NCBI GenBank assembly: GCA_024276575.1
Contig: JAJRWY010000035.1
Span: forward strand, 1-46,280
Source of the DNA: Candidatus Binatota bacterium
Lineage (GTDB): Bacteria > Desulfobacterota > Binatia > UBA1149 > CAITLU01
DNA length: 46,280 nucleotides
Direction: 5' to 3'
A program made the translations under genes and the position numbers. The number at the start of each line of letters is the position of its first letter. The first letter of the stretch is position 1. Positions 25,838-35,411 of the stretch are shown here, piece by piece. The notes below the pieces were generated by a model that ran no database searches, had not been told where the DNA came from, and saw only the letters and a list, made by a program, of their open reading frames with translations.

Positions 25838-26662
25838 ATGGTCGGAATCTATGTGATCGCTACAATCATCGCTTTGGTCGCAAGCGGGCTCAAAATCATG
25901 AAAGAGTACGAGCGTGCCGTCGTCTTCCGCTTGGGACGGCTGGTCGCGTACCGTGGACCGGGCATCGCCTACGTGATCCCGGGTATCGAGAAGATGATCC
26001 GTATTGATCTTCGCACCATCACCATGGACGTACCCACCCAGGACGTGATCACGCGCGACAACGTCTCGGTGAAAGTCAATGCGGGGTTGTATTTCCGTGT
26101 CCTTGATCCCAGCAAAGCGGTGGTGGAGGTCGAGAACTACCTCTATGCGACTTCACAGCTTGCGCAGACCACCTTGCGAAGCGTTTGCGGGCAAGCCGAA
26201 CTCGACGAGTTACTCGCCGACCGTGATCGGATAAACCATAAAATTCAAAACATTCTTGACGAGCAGACAGATCCTTGGGGTATCAAGGTGGTGTCCGTGG
26301 AGGTCAAACACATCGACCTTCCGCAAGAGATGCAGCGCGCCATGGCACGCCAGGCTGAAGCGGAACGTGATCGTCGTGCCAAGGTCATAAACGCGGAGGG
26401 CGAGTTCCAGGCCTCGGCCCGCCTTTCGGATGCGGCCAGGACCATGGCTGACCACCCGATAGCGGTACAGTTGCGCTTCTTGCAGACCCTGGGCGAACTG
26501 GCCTCGGAGCACAGTTCCACGGTTATTATTCCGGTTCCCATCGATTTGATCTCTCCGCTGATCAGGGCGAACGAGAGGCAGCGCGACTCAGCGACGGATG
26601 AAGCGACGCAAGCAGCGGTGCAGGCGGCGGTACAGGCGGCGACCGAAGATACGGATTCCTGA
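25838..26662 (+). CDS. slipin family (stomatin/prohibitin-like) SPFH protein
   Basis: IMKEYERAVVFRLGRLVAYRGPGIAYVIPGIEKMIRIDLRT...IVPVP; partner of upstream nfeD. Confidence 0.93.
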   Translation: MVGIYVIATIIALVASGLKIMKEYERAVVFRLGRLVAYRGPGIAYVIPGIEKMIRIDLRTITMDVPTQDVITRDNVSVKVNAGLYFRVLDPSKAVVEVENYLYATSQLAQTTLRSVCGQAELDELLADRDRINHKIQNILDEQTDPWGIKVVSVEVKHIDLPQEMQRAMARQAEAERDRRAKVINAEGEFQASARLSDAARTMADHPIAVQLRFLQTLGELASEHSSTVIIPVPIDLISPLIRANERQRDSATDEATQAAVQAAVQAATEDTDS

Positions 26663-26668
26663 GCAGCG

Positions 26669-27730
26669 TTGACTGTTACGGATACGGAGAACCCACCCGG
26701 TGCAGGGTGGGGCGGGGCGCTGGACTTCGAGCTTCCCGCCGAGTTGATTGCGCAGGAACCGGCCGCCCGCCGTGAAGGGTCGCGCTTGATGGTGGTCGAT
26801 CGCGCCACAGCTACCATCGAACACGCGGCGTTCTCCGACCTATGCTCATGGCTTGGCGGGGAGAGCCTGCTGGTCGCCAACGATAGCCGGGTGTTCGCCG
26901 GCAGGTTGAAGGGCCGCAAGGACAGCGGCGGGCGAATAGAGTTTCTGGTTCTCTCACTCGATGAACGAGACGGTGTTCCAGTCATGTTCAAGGCCGGAAA
27001 GCCGCCTCAGGACGGTTGCGAGGTCCGTTTCAGTTCCGAGGTAAATGCGGTTGTCCGCGGCCCGGTACGGCAAGGCCGTTGCCGGCTCGATTTCGGCAGC
27101 CGTAAACTGCGCGAGGTCTTGGATGAACTCGGCGAAATTCCGTTACCGCCCTACATAAGACGCCCGAAAGGCGCAACGGAACAGGACCGCCAACGCTATC
27201 AGACCGTTTATGCGAAGCAGGAAGGCTCGGTAGCCGCACCCACGGCTGGGTTGCACTTCAGCGCTGCGCTGATGGAGAGTCTCCGGGCCCGTGGAGCAGA
27301 GTTCCGGACTCTGACTCTGCATGTGGGCCCCGGAACCTTTGTCCCGGTCAGGAACGGCATCGATGATCACATAATGGAAGCCGAAAGCTTTTCAGTGCCC
27401 ATCGAGACCGCTCAGGCTGTGGCCGCGGCGCGCAGGCAGGGGCGCCGGGTGGTAGCTGTCGGAACTACCACGGTGCGTGCAATGGAGAGTGCGGTGAAGG
27501 AAGACGGGGGCTTGAGAAGCGGGCCGGGTCTCGCCTCTTTGTTCATAAGGCCGGGTTATCGCTTCCGCATGGTCGATGCGTTGCTCACCAATTTTCACTT
27601 ACCTGGGTCCACATTACTTGCCCTGGTCATGGCTTTCGCGGGCGAGGACTTGCTGCGAGCTGCTTACGACGCAGCCGTGGACCGGCGATATCGTTTCTAT
27701 AGCTACGGCGACGCCATGCTGCTGCTCTGA
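26669..27730 (+). CDS. queA: S-adenosylmethionine:tRNA ribosyltransferase-isomerase
   Basis: FELPAELIAQEPAARREGSRLMVVDR...LVANDSRVFAGRLKG...VAAPTAGLHFSAAL...LLTNFHLPGSTLLALVMAF; TTG start in track. Confidence 0.95.
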   Translation: MTVTDTENPPGAGWGGALDFELPAELIAQEPAARREGSRLMVVDRATATIEHAAFSDLCSWLGGESLLVANDSRVFAGRLKGRKDSGGRIEFLVLSLDERDGVPVMFKAGKPPQDGCEVRFSSEVNAVVRGPVRQGRCRLDFGSRKLREVLDELGEIPLPPYIRRPKGATEQDRQRYQTVYAKQEGSVAAPTAGLHFSAALMESLRARGAEFRTLTLHVGPGTFVPVRNGIDDHIMEAESFSVPIETAQAVAAARRQGRRVVAVGTTTVRAMESAVKEDGGLRSGPGLASLFIRPGYRFRMVDALLTNFHLPGSTLLALVMAFAGEDLLRAAYDAAVDRRYRFYSYGDAMLLL

Positions 27731-27747
27731 ACTTTCGGATAGCACCG

Positions 27748-28884
27748 ATGATTGAAATGGAAGTCCTGAGTCAGTGTGCCGGTGGCGGCCGCCGCGGCCG
27801 TCTGCAGACCCTTCACGGGCCGGTAGAAACCCCCGCATTCATGCCTGTGGGCACTTACGGCAGCGTCCGTGGGCTGACCCCGGCGCAACTGCGCGAGGCT
27901 GGAGTCGAGATGCTGCTGGCCAACTCCTACCACCTCGCTTTGCGACCGGGCGCTGAAAATATTAGTAAACTCGGTGGCCTCCACAGCTTCATGGGGTGGG
28001 ACGGGCCTATCTTGACAGACAGCGGCGGCTATCAGCTCTTCAGCCTGGCTTCCAGTGTCAAGATCGCGGAAGAAGGTGCGGTGTTCCGGTCGCATATCGA
28101 CGGAGCGCGTTTTGAGCTTTCGCCGGAATCGTGTGTGCGCGTGCAGCAGTTGCTCGGTGTTGATGTCGGGATGGTTTTCGACGCGGTCAGCGCTGAGCCT
28201 GGAGACCGGGACTCGGCGGCCTCTGCAGCGGCCCGGACCTTGCGCTGGGCGTGTCGTAGCAAAGCCGAGTTCGATCGGAGCGAAACCGAGGCTGCGCAAG
28301 CTTCGAAAACGGCGTTTTTCGCGATAATGCAAGGTGGGCTGTTCGAGGACCTGAGGCGCGAGAATGCCGCTGCGATCGTCGAGTTGGACTTTCCCGGCTA
28401 CGCGGTGGGTGGCTTGTCGGTGGGCGAAGCGCGAGAAGAAACTATGGAAACTGCGGAATTCAGCGTAGCCCTGCTACCCGAGGCAAAAGTCCGCTACATG
28501 ATGGGTATGGGTACACCCACCGATCTCGTGTGTCTGTCCGGCTGGGGTTACGATCTTTTCGATTGCGTCATACCGACTCGCAATGCTCGAAACGGCAGTT
28601 TGTTTACCGCCGCCGGGGCGATTTCGATTCGCAACTCCAGATACGCCGGCGACGATACCGCGGTGGAGGAATCCTGCGGCTGCTATTGCTGCGCGAATTT
28701 TTCCCGGGCCTATCTTCATCATCTGGCCAAGCGCAAGGAGATGCTCGGCGCGACGCTCGCGAGCATCCATAACGTGTATTTTTACCAATCCCTTATGGGA
28801 CGGATTCGCGCAGCGCTCGAGTCGGGCCGTTACGCTGACTTCCGCGCGGAATTTCTCGATCGTTATCAAGGAGTGGAACAGTGA
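27748..28884 (+). CDS. tgt: queuine tRNA-ribosyltransferase
   Basis: ANSYHLALRPGAENI...LTDSGGYQLFSLAS...VMGMGTPTDLV type region; CGCYCCANFSRAYLHHLAK Zn site. Confidence 0.95.
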   Translation: MIEMEVLSQCAGGGRRGRLQTLHGPVETPAFMPVGTYGSVRGLTPAQLREAGVEMLLANSYHLALRPGAENISKLGGLHSFMGWDGPILTDSGGYQLFSLASSVKIAEEGAVFRSHIDGARFELSPESCVRVQQLLGVDVGMVFDAVSAEPGDRDSAASAAARTLRWACRSKAEFDRSETEAAQASKTAFFAIMQGGLFEDLRRENAAAIVELDFPGYAVGGLSVGEAREETMETAEFSVALLPEAKVRYMMGMGTPTDLVCLSGWGYDLFDCVIPTRNARNGSLFTAAGAISIRNSRYAGDDTAVEESCGCYCCANFSRAYLHHLAKRKEMLGATLASIHNVYFYQSLMGRIRAALESGRYADFRAEFLDRYQGVEQ

Positions 28885-29210
28885 GTAGTGAGAACTGGGG
28901 AGAGATCCTCTTTGCGCAGGCTGGGGGAGCGGCGGGTCCGGGTGGCATGACGCAGTTCATACCGCTGTTGATGATACTGGCGGTGTTCTATTTCCTTTTG
29001 ATCAGGCCTCAGCAGAAGCGCGCCAAGGAACATGAGGATTTCGTCAAGGGCCTGAAGCGTAACGACAAAGTCGTTACCAACAGCGGCCTGTTCGGCAAGA
29101 TCGTCGAGGTGCGTGAAAAGGACGTCATGCTGGAAGTGGCTCCAAATGTGAAAGTTCGCTACGAGCGCTCCAAGATCAGCGCTAAGCAAAGCGAGAGCAA
29201 GGAGGGTTGA
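28881..29210 (+). CDS. yajC: preprotein translocase subunit YajC
   Basis: FIPLLMILAVFYFLLIRPQQKRAKEHEDFVKGLKRNDKVVTNSGLFGKI. Confidence 0.95.
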   Translation: MSSENWGEILFAQAGGAAGPGGMTQFIPLLMILAVFYFLLIRPQQKRAKEHEDFVKGLKRNDKVVTNSGLFGKIVEVREKDVMLEVAPNVKVRYERSKISAKQSESKEG

Positions 29211-29212
29211 GC

Positions 29213-30775
29213 GTGGATCGTGGACTTCTGTGGCGGGGAGTAGCGGTTTTGGCGAGTGTTGTGATCTCGCTGATAGTGCTGGTCCCCAGTGTGGTTGGAG
29301 AACTTCCGAGTTGGTGGAAGGGCGTGCTGCCTTCGGAAGCCATACATCTGGGTTTGGATCTTCGTGGTGGCATCCACATGGTGCTCGAGGTGCAGGTCGA
29401 TCGCGCAGTCGAGAACTCCGTGGACTTGTTGATGGAGCAGATTCGCAGCGAGGCGCGTGAAGAAGAGATCGCGACCAAGGACTGGCGCCGGGAGGGGATG
29501 GACGAGTTCTCTTTCTTGCTGGTCAGCCGCTCGCGGGCCGACAAACTCAAAGACATGCTGATCGATGGATACGGTAACATCGAGCAACTCCCCTCCGACG
29601 ACGGCCGTTGGCACTACCGGTTGCTCGATACCGAGGTGGAGGGCATCCGGGCTTTCGCAGTTGATCAAGCGCTCGAGACCATCCGCAATCGCGTAGACGA
29701 GTTCGGGGTGTCGGAACCGACCATACAACGGACCGGTGCGCACAGTATCCTGGTGCAGCTTCCGGGAGTGCAGGATCCGGAAAGAGCCAAGCGCCTGATC
29801 GGACGGACCGCCCAACTCGAGTTTCGCCTAGTCGCCGACGACCCCAGCGCTCCCGGCGTGAAGATTTTCACCGGAACCGAGGTGGATGGGCTGACCAAGA
29901 TGGAGCGCCAAGTCACCTACCCCCTTGAAAAGACCGTCATCATGACCGGCGAGGTGATCTCGGATGCCCGGCACCGGCCGGGTCAGTTCGGGGATCCACC
30001 TTACGTGTCACTGACGCTCAACGGCCGCGGTGCACGGCTGTTCGAGCGGATCACTGCCGAGAATGTCGGCCGACGCCTTGCCATCATTCTCGACGGTAAG
30101 GTTCAGAGCGCGCCCGTAATACGCGAGCGCATAGGCGGCGGCCGGGCCGTCATTACCGGCAGTTTCAGTCTTGATGAGGCGCGCGACCTCGCCATCGTGC
30201 TGAGGGCAGGGGCACTTCCGGCGCCGGTAGTGATTGCTGAGGAGCGTACAGTCGGCCCTTCGTTAGGCCGTGATTCGATTCAAAGTGGTACGCGTTCCTT
30301 TGTCATCGGCGGCGTGCTCGTTATCGTGTTTATGCTGGCTTACTACCGCTTCGCCGGACTGATCGCCGACTTCGCCCTGGTTTTGAATATCCTGCTGTTG
30401 CTGGCGGTACTGGCCGGCTTTCAGGCTACCCTGACGCTGCCCGGTATCGCGGGTATCGTGCTTACCTTGGGCATGGCCGTGGACGCGAATGTGCTGATAA
30501 ACGAGCGAATTCGTGAGGAACTGAGATCCGGGCAGACAGTGCATGCGGCCATCGACGCCGGCTACAGCCGGGCCTTGCCGGCCATTCTCGACTCGAACGC
30601 CACCACGTTCTTGGCCGGGCTGATCTTGTTTCAGTTCGGCGCAGGGCCGATCAAAGGTTTCGCCTTGACCCTGTGCATCGGCATCGCCAGCACAATCTAT
30701 TCTGCGGTGTTTTGTTCCCGAGTGCTTCACGACCTCACCACGCGGGGCTCGGTGGGAAGCAAGATGAGCATCTAG
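29213..30775 (+). CDS. secD: protein translocase subunit SecD
   Basis: LGLDLRGGIHMVLEV...; C-terminal 6-TM RND-like domain ...TLGMAVDANVLINERIREEL. GTG 29213 chosen. Confidence 0.95.
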   Translation: MDRGLLWRGVAVLASVVISLIVLVPSVVGELPSWWKGVLPSEAIHLGLDLRGGIHMVLEVQVDRAVENSVDLLMEQIRSEAREEEIATKDWRREGMDEFSFLLVSRSRADKLKDMLIDGYGNIEQLPSDDGRWHYRLLDTEVEGIRAFAVDQALETIRNRVDEFGVSEPTIQRTGAHSILVQLPGVQDPERAKRLIGRTAQLEFRLVADDPSAPGVKIFTGTEVDGLTKMERQVTYPLEKTVIMTGEVISDARHRPGQFGDPPYVSLTLNGRGARLFERITAENVGRRLAIILDGKVQSAPVIRERIGGGRAVITGSFSLDEARDLAIVLRAGALPAPVVIAEERTVGPSLGRDSIQSGTRSFVIGGVLVIVFMLAYYRFAGLIADFALVLNILLLLAVLAGFQATLTLPGIAGIVLTLGMAVDANVLINERIREELRSGQTVHAAIDAGYSRALPAILDSNATTFLAGLILFQFGAGPIKGFALTLCIGIASTIYSAVFCSRVLHDLTTRGSVGSKMSI

Positions 30776-30784
30776 AGATTACTA

Positions 30785-31723
30785 ATGTTTGAGATAGTTA
30801 AACACGACATAAACATCGATTTTATCAGGATTCGCAAAGCTGCGTTTGCCTTGTCGGCCTCGGTTATACTGATCGGAATGGTCTCGCTGTTGCTGCACGG
30901 AGGCCCGAACTACGGCATCGATTTCACCGGCGGTATCATGGTGCATGTGGGCTTTGCCGACGACCCGGGTATCGGCCAGGTACGCAAGGCTGTCGAGTCC
31001 ATGGACATTGGAGAGGTCTCTGTCCAGGAGTTCGGTTCGGACCCCGGAGATTATCTCTTGCGCGTGCCTGCCGGCGAGGAGGAAGTGTCGGGAGGACGGT
31101 CGGCCATGATCAAGACTGCCTTGAGGGAGAGCTTCGGCGACGGTTCATTCGAGGAGAAGCGGACCGAAATCGTAGGGCCCAGGGTGGGTAAGGAGTTGCG
31201 CGAAAGGGGAATCTTGTCGGTACTTTTCGCCACGTTGATGATGGGGTCCTATATCGCCATCCGTTTCGAATTGCGTTTCGGCGTCGGTGCCGGTGTTGCG
31301 CTGTTGCATGATGTATTGATTACCATCGGCGCTTTATCCCTCTACAATGTGGAGGTTAATCTGAGCGTGGTCGCGGCTTTACTGACGGTTGTCGGGTATT
31401 CGGTCAACGATACGGTGGTGGTCTCGGACAGGATCCGCGAAAATCTCAGGCGTTTCCGTAAGGACGACTTGGTTCCTCTTATAAACCGGAGCATTAACGA
31501 AACCTTATCACGTACGGTACTGACCACCGGCACTTCGCTGCTGGTGTTGTTTGCGCTGTTCTTTTTCGGCGGTGGGGTTATTCACAGTTTCGCCTTTACG
31601 CTGATTGTCGGGCTGACCGCGGGGACCTACTCTTCGGTCTTCATTGCCAGCCCCATCGTTGAATCTTGGGACCATTGGATGAAAGAGCGTCACACGAAAA
31701 AGGCGGGAGCCGCAGCGGCATGA
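30785..31723 (+). CDS. secF: protein translocase subunit SecF
   Basis: GPNYGIDFTGGIMVHVGF...VGYSVNDTVVVSDRIRENLR...SINETLSRTVLTT. Confidence 0.95.
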   Translation: MFEIVKHDINIDFIRIRKAAFALSASVILIGMVSLLLHGGPNYGIDFTGGIMVHVGFADDPGIGQVRKAVESMDIGEVSVQEFGSDPGDYLLRVPAGEEEVSGGRSAMIKTALRESFGDGSFEEKRTEIVGPRVGKELRERGILSVLFATLMMGSYIAIRFELRFGVGAGVALLHDVLITIGALSLYNVEVNLSVVAALLTVVGYSVNDTVVVSDRIRENLRRFRKDDLVPLINRSINETLSRTVLTTGTSLLVLFALFFFGGGVIHSFAFTLIVGLTAGTYSSVFIASPIVESWDHWMKERHTKKAGAAAA

Positions 31724-31761
31724 GGCTCGTAGCAGCAGTTTCATGAATAATGTGCGTTAGG
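31724..31761 (+). repeat. right-end relic of dispersed element: GGCTCGTAGCAGCAGTTTCATGAATAATGTGCGTTAGG, copy D
   Basis: 24-nt terminus 31738-31761 is 22/24 identical to the reverse complement of 46139-46162; starts directly after the secF stop. Confidence 0.75.
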
Positions 31762-31855
31762 AGGCGACAGGCGGCGGTTTGCGAAGCGCGGCTATATCGT
31801 CGTATGCTTTGTGTAGCGGAAGGTCGGCCGGAGCTGGAGATTTGTTAGGACTGCG

Positions 31856-32545
31856 ATGGCACACAAGGGGATAACACGCACCAACGGCAATGGTAACGGC
31901 AACGGTAAAGGCAAGGTCCCGCACCGTAGCCGGATATATTCGGACTTGTCCGGGCTTTACGACCATGTATTCACGCGCGTGTTTTCGCGTCGTATCGAGT
32001 ATGTGTTGAGAAACCTGGGGATCCGGCCTGGGGATCGCGGGCTCGAGGTCGGTATCGGCACCGGGCTTTCCCTGGATGCTTACCCGAGCCACTGCCGGGT
32101 TACCGGCATCGACCTATCGGCAGAAATGCTCGAACACGCCGCCAAAAAATACGACCCCCTGCGGCACTCGCATATCGAACTGCGGCAGATGGATGGCATG
32201 AACCTCGAATACGAAGACGCGACCTTCGATTTCGTGACTGCCTTTCACGTGGTCACGGTAGTTCCCGACCCCAAGCGCTTGGTCGACGAAATGACGAGGG
32301 TCTGCAAACCCGATGGCAAGCTGGTGATAATAAACCACTTCAGTAGCCCGCGTCCGGCGGTGCGGACCGTGGTCAATCTGATGGATCCGGTAACGCGAGT
32401 GCTCGGTTGGAGCACTCGCTTGAGTTTGGAAGAGGTGCTCGACGACGAAACGTTGTCTCTGGAGCAGCGCTACAAGACTTCGCCCTGGTCTCTGTTTACC
32501 GTCGTGGAGGCACGCAAAGCGCAGCCGTCCACCGCCGATATCTAG
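31856..32545 (+). CDS. class I SAM-dependent methyltransferase (phosphatidylethanolamine N-methyltransferase/UbiE-like)
   Basis: GLEVGIGTGLSLDAYPSHCRVTGIDLSAEMLEHAAKK motif I; low-complexity NGNGNGNGKGK N-terminus. Confidence 0.85.
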   Translation: MAHKGITRTNGNGNGNGKGKVPHRSRIYSDLSGLYDHVFTRVFSRRIEYVLRNLGIRPGDRGLEVGIGTGLSLDAYPSHCRVTGIDLSAEMLEHAAKKYDPLRHSHIELRQMDGMNLEYEDATFDFVTAFHVVTVVPDPKRLVDEMTRVCKPDGKLVIINHFSSPRPAVRTVVNLMDPVTRVLGWSTRLSLEEVLDDETLSLEQRYKTSPWSLFTVVEARKAQPSTADI

Positions 32546-32550
32546 CCCGG

Positions 32551-33771
32551 CTATTGTCCGGCCATTTCTCCGCCGAGTTCCCTGGTCGATTGACTGGCAG
32601 TGATCCCTGTCCCGCCTTTGGAATCGCCGCGCGGCTTCTCGTCATGCATGCCGGGGATCGGCGCTGCCTGCAGAGGGTCTGTTGCCGCGGGAGCCGGGGG
32701 TTCGGAGGCACCTTCCGGAGGCGTTTCCTGTGAAGGGAACGGCCACAAGAACTTGAGCGGACGTAACAGCAACTTCCAAAAGCCGGCGGTGGCGCCACCG
32801 AAGAAGCCTTCAGTTTGCTTGTAGAGTTCGTCGTCGTAGACGAGTTTGCCTAGCGTGCCTTCGCCCGAGCGGATCTGTTCACTCACATCGGCTGCGTTGG
32901 CCGAGGCGCGTGCCAAGTCACCCACCGCATTCTCGACTTCGCGAGCGAGTTCCTGATCAGTCGCCAGAGTGCGTAAAAGGCCTTGGCCGTGCCGCAATTC
33001 CTCGGCTAGCGCAGCCGCATCCGCACTAGCCGATCGTACTGCGCCGAGGACCTCACGCATGGATTCCTCGTCGGTCAAGAGCACACCGAGAGCCCCGTGT
33101 CCGGCTTGCGCGCTGGCCAGAATATCGTCCAGGCGGCCTGAGGCCGAACGCATGCGCTCGGCCGCTGCTTCAAGGCTCGCCACCGCCCCATGGGTGCGCG
33201 AGAGGAACTCTTTGCCAAACTGTTCATCCTTGACTAGGCGGCCGATCAATCCATCGCCTCTGTTAATGGCGATCAGCAATTCTTTGAGCAGCGCGGTTAC
33301 TTCGATAACATTGGAGACAATGTCTCCGCTGCGATTGAGTATGGCCTCGTAGTCCACCGGTTCGATGGATTTGAGCAAGCCTCCGGGCTCGAGGATCGGC
33401 GAGTCCACGGTTCCGCCGATCAGTTCCACGTACTTGTTTCCGAGCAAGCCATAAGTCTGCAGCCTCCCGACGGTGTCTTCGCGAATGCGTGAAGCGATAG
33501 CCGAAGAAATGCTCAGCGTGACGTCAACATAAGTCGTGTCCGGGTCATCTGGGAAGCGCATTCGTTTGACGGTGCCCACATTGAGCCCGTGCAGGGTTAC
33601 CGGCGCGCTTTCCTGCAATCCGTCGGTTCGTGAGAAACGGATGAGATAAAGGTTGTGGCCTTCCCAAAGCTTCTGTTCCGCGCCGATAACGAGGATCCCG
33701 GCCGCTGCGACCGAAATGGCGATCAGCGCTACGACGCCGACCCAGAAAGACTTTGCCGCGGTGCTTTTCAC
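32551..33771 (-). CDS. MlaD/MCE family lipid-transport protein
   Basis: N-terminal TM then APVTLHGLNVGTVKRMRFPDDPDTTYVDVTLSISSAIASRIREDTVGRLQTYGLLGNKYVELIGG MCE domain. Confidence 0.9.
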   Translation of the reverse strand: MKSTAAKSFWVGVVALIAISVAAAGILVIGAEQKLWEGHNLYLIRFSRTDGLQESAPVTLHGLNVGTVKRMRFPDDPDTTYVDVTLSISSAIASRIREDTVGRLQTYGLLGNKYVELIGGTVDSPILEPGGLLKSIEPVDYEAILNRSGDIVSNVIEVTALLKELLIAINRGDGLIGRLVKDEQFGKEFLSRTHGAVASLEAAAERMRSASGRLDDILASAQAGHGALGVLLTDEESMREVLGAVRSASADAAALAEELRHGQGLLRTLATDQELAREVENAVGDLARASANAADVSEQIRSGEGTLGKLVYDDELYKQTEGFFGGATAGFWKLLLRPLKFLWPFPSQETPPEGASEPPAPAATDPLQAAPIPGMHDEKPRGDSKGGTGITASQSTRELGGEMAGQ

Positions 33772-34541
33772 GCTCGTTTCACGTTGCCCAAGGTCAAGAA
33801 CTCGTTGACCACCGGATCCCCGCTGGCAATCATTTCATCGACACTTCCCACGCAACGTATGACGCCATCATACAGGAAGGCCATACGGTCCGCGACAAAG
33901 GTAGCGCTGGCTAGGTCGTGAGTAACGACTACGGAACTCAGCCCAAACTTCGATTGCAGGCTGCGGATCAGCCGGTTGATTTGTGCGCCGGTGACCGGAT
34001 CGAGACCCGTGGTGGGTTCGTCGTAGAGCATGACCTGGGGGTTGATGGCCAGCGAGCGAGCGAGCGCCGCGCGCTTGCGCATGCCGCCGCTCAACTCGGA
34101 AGGCATCTTTGACTGTGTCCCCTCTAGGCCGACCAACTCGAGAAGCTCGGCGACACGATCGCCGTGTTCCGAAGGTGGGCACAGGCGGTGCTGTTTCAGT
34201 GCAAACGCGACGTTCTCTTCAACGCTAAGGGAGTCGAACAGTGCTCCGCCCTGGAACAACATGGCGACCTTCAGGCGCAGCGGAACCAAGCGCCGTTCGC
34301 TCAGGCCGCAAATGTCGTTTCCTTCGAACAACAAAGACCCCTCGTCGGGGCGCAACAGTCCGTTCATATGTTTGATGAGCACGCTCTTGCCACCGCCGGA
34401 GTGGCCCAAGATAACCAGAGTTTCCCCGTGCCGCAGTTCAAGGTCCACACCCTTGAGCACCTCTACGCCATCGAAGCTCTTGCGCAGTCCGCGGCACTCG
34501 ATCGCCGGCGGCTTAGGACCCGTTGTGCCCGGTTTTTTCAT
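33768..34541 (-). CDS. ABC transporter ATP-binding protein (MlaF-like)
   Basis: LGHSGGGKSVLIKHMNGLL Walker A; LSGGMRKRAALARSLAINPQVMLYDEPTTGLDP signature/Walker B. Confidence 0.93.
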   Translation of the reverse strand: MKKPGTTGPKPPAIECRGLRKSFDGVEVLKGVDLELRHGETLVILGHSGGGKSVLIKHMNGLLRPDEGSLLFEGNDICGLSERRLVPLRLKVAMLFQGGALFDSLSVEENVAFALKQHRLCPPSEHGDRVAELLELVGLEGTQSKMPSELSGGMRKRAALARSLAINPQVMLYDEPTTGLDPVTGAQINRLIRSLQSKFGLSSVVVTHDLASATFVADRMAFLYDGVIRCVGSVDEMIASGDPVVNEFLTLGNVKRA

Positions 34542-35290
34542 AAGGCCAACATCAACTTGGTCAGGAAGAAATCGACGATCAATACGCTGATACTTGCTCC
34601 GACCACCGTCTTCGTAGTTGCACGGCCGACGCCATCGGCCCCGCCTTTGGCCGCTAGTCCGTTGCGGCAGGCGATGACGGCGATGATAACTCCGAAGACC
34701 AAGCCTTTGACCAGGCTACGCACGAGATCGTCAACCGTGAGGAATTGGATCAACGAACGCATGTAGAAGGACGGATCGACGCCGAGTTCGCCGTAAGCGA
34801 CGATCATTCCGCCGATGACGCCGATCAAATCCGCCAACGCGGTCATCAGCGGAAGCATCACCGATACCGCCAGCACCCGGGGAACCACGAGGTGGGCTAT
34901 GGGATCGGTGCCTAGTGCGCGCACAGCATCGACTTGTTCGGTCACCGCCATGGTGCCGAGTTCTGCTGCCATCCCGGCGCCGACCCGTCCGCCGATCATC
35001 AGCGCTGTCAGTACCGGTCCGAGTTCGGTGATTATCGCCAGGCCTACTATTTGCCCTACGAACATGCGGGCACCGAACTTGGTCAGGAAATAACCGAGCT
35101 GCAGGCCCATCACCATGCCGGTGAATATGGCGGTAAGGTTTACGATCGACAGCGAGCGCACCCCGACTTCGTATAACTGCTCGGCCAAGCTGCGAAATCC
35201 GGGAGGCGAACGGAAGGTCGCGACAGCGCCCTGGAAAAGAAGCAGGAAGAAGTCACCCAGCGCAAATATCCAGCCCATTGTGAACTCCAC
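34538..35290 (-). CDS. MlaE family ABC transporter permease
   Basis: TAIFTGMVMGLQLGYFLTKFGA...ELGPVLTALMIGGRVGAGMAAELGTMAVTEQVDAVRALGTDP. Confidence 0.93.
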   Translation of the reverse strand: MEFTMGWIFALGDFFLLLFQGAVATFRSPPGFRSLAEQLYEVGVRSLSIVNLTAIFTGMVMGLQLGYFLTKFGARMFVGQIVGLAIITELGPVLTALMIGGRVGAGMAAELGTMAVTEQVDAVRALGTDPIAHLVVPRVLAVSVMLPLMTALADLIGVIGGMIVAYGELGVDPSFYMRSLIQFLTVDDLVRSLVKGLVFGVIIAVIACRNGLAAKGGADGVGRATTKTVVGASISVLIVDFFLTKLMLAL

Positions 35291-35411
35291 CCACCTCTAA
35301 GCAGTCTAACACGAGGCGGGCCACAGGGTCCATGTCAACTCATACCGTGAGTGTTTAGCGCTGCTTGCTCGAGTATCAGTGGCCGAGGCGAGGTCCATGC
35401 CCCAGTGCAAC

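Noticed and set aside
31874-31910. Short tandem repeat coding NGNGNGNGKGK at the methyltransferase N-terminus
   Set aside because: Simple low-complexity N-terminal tail; most likely slippage or an alternative start, not a distinct feature.
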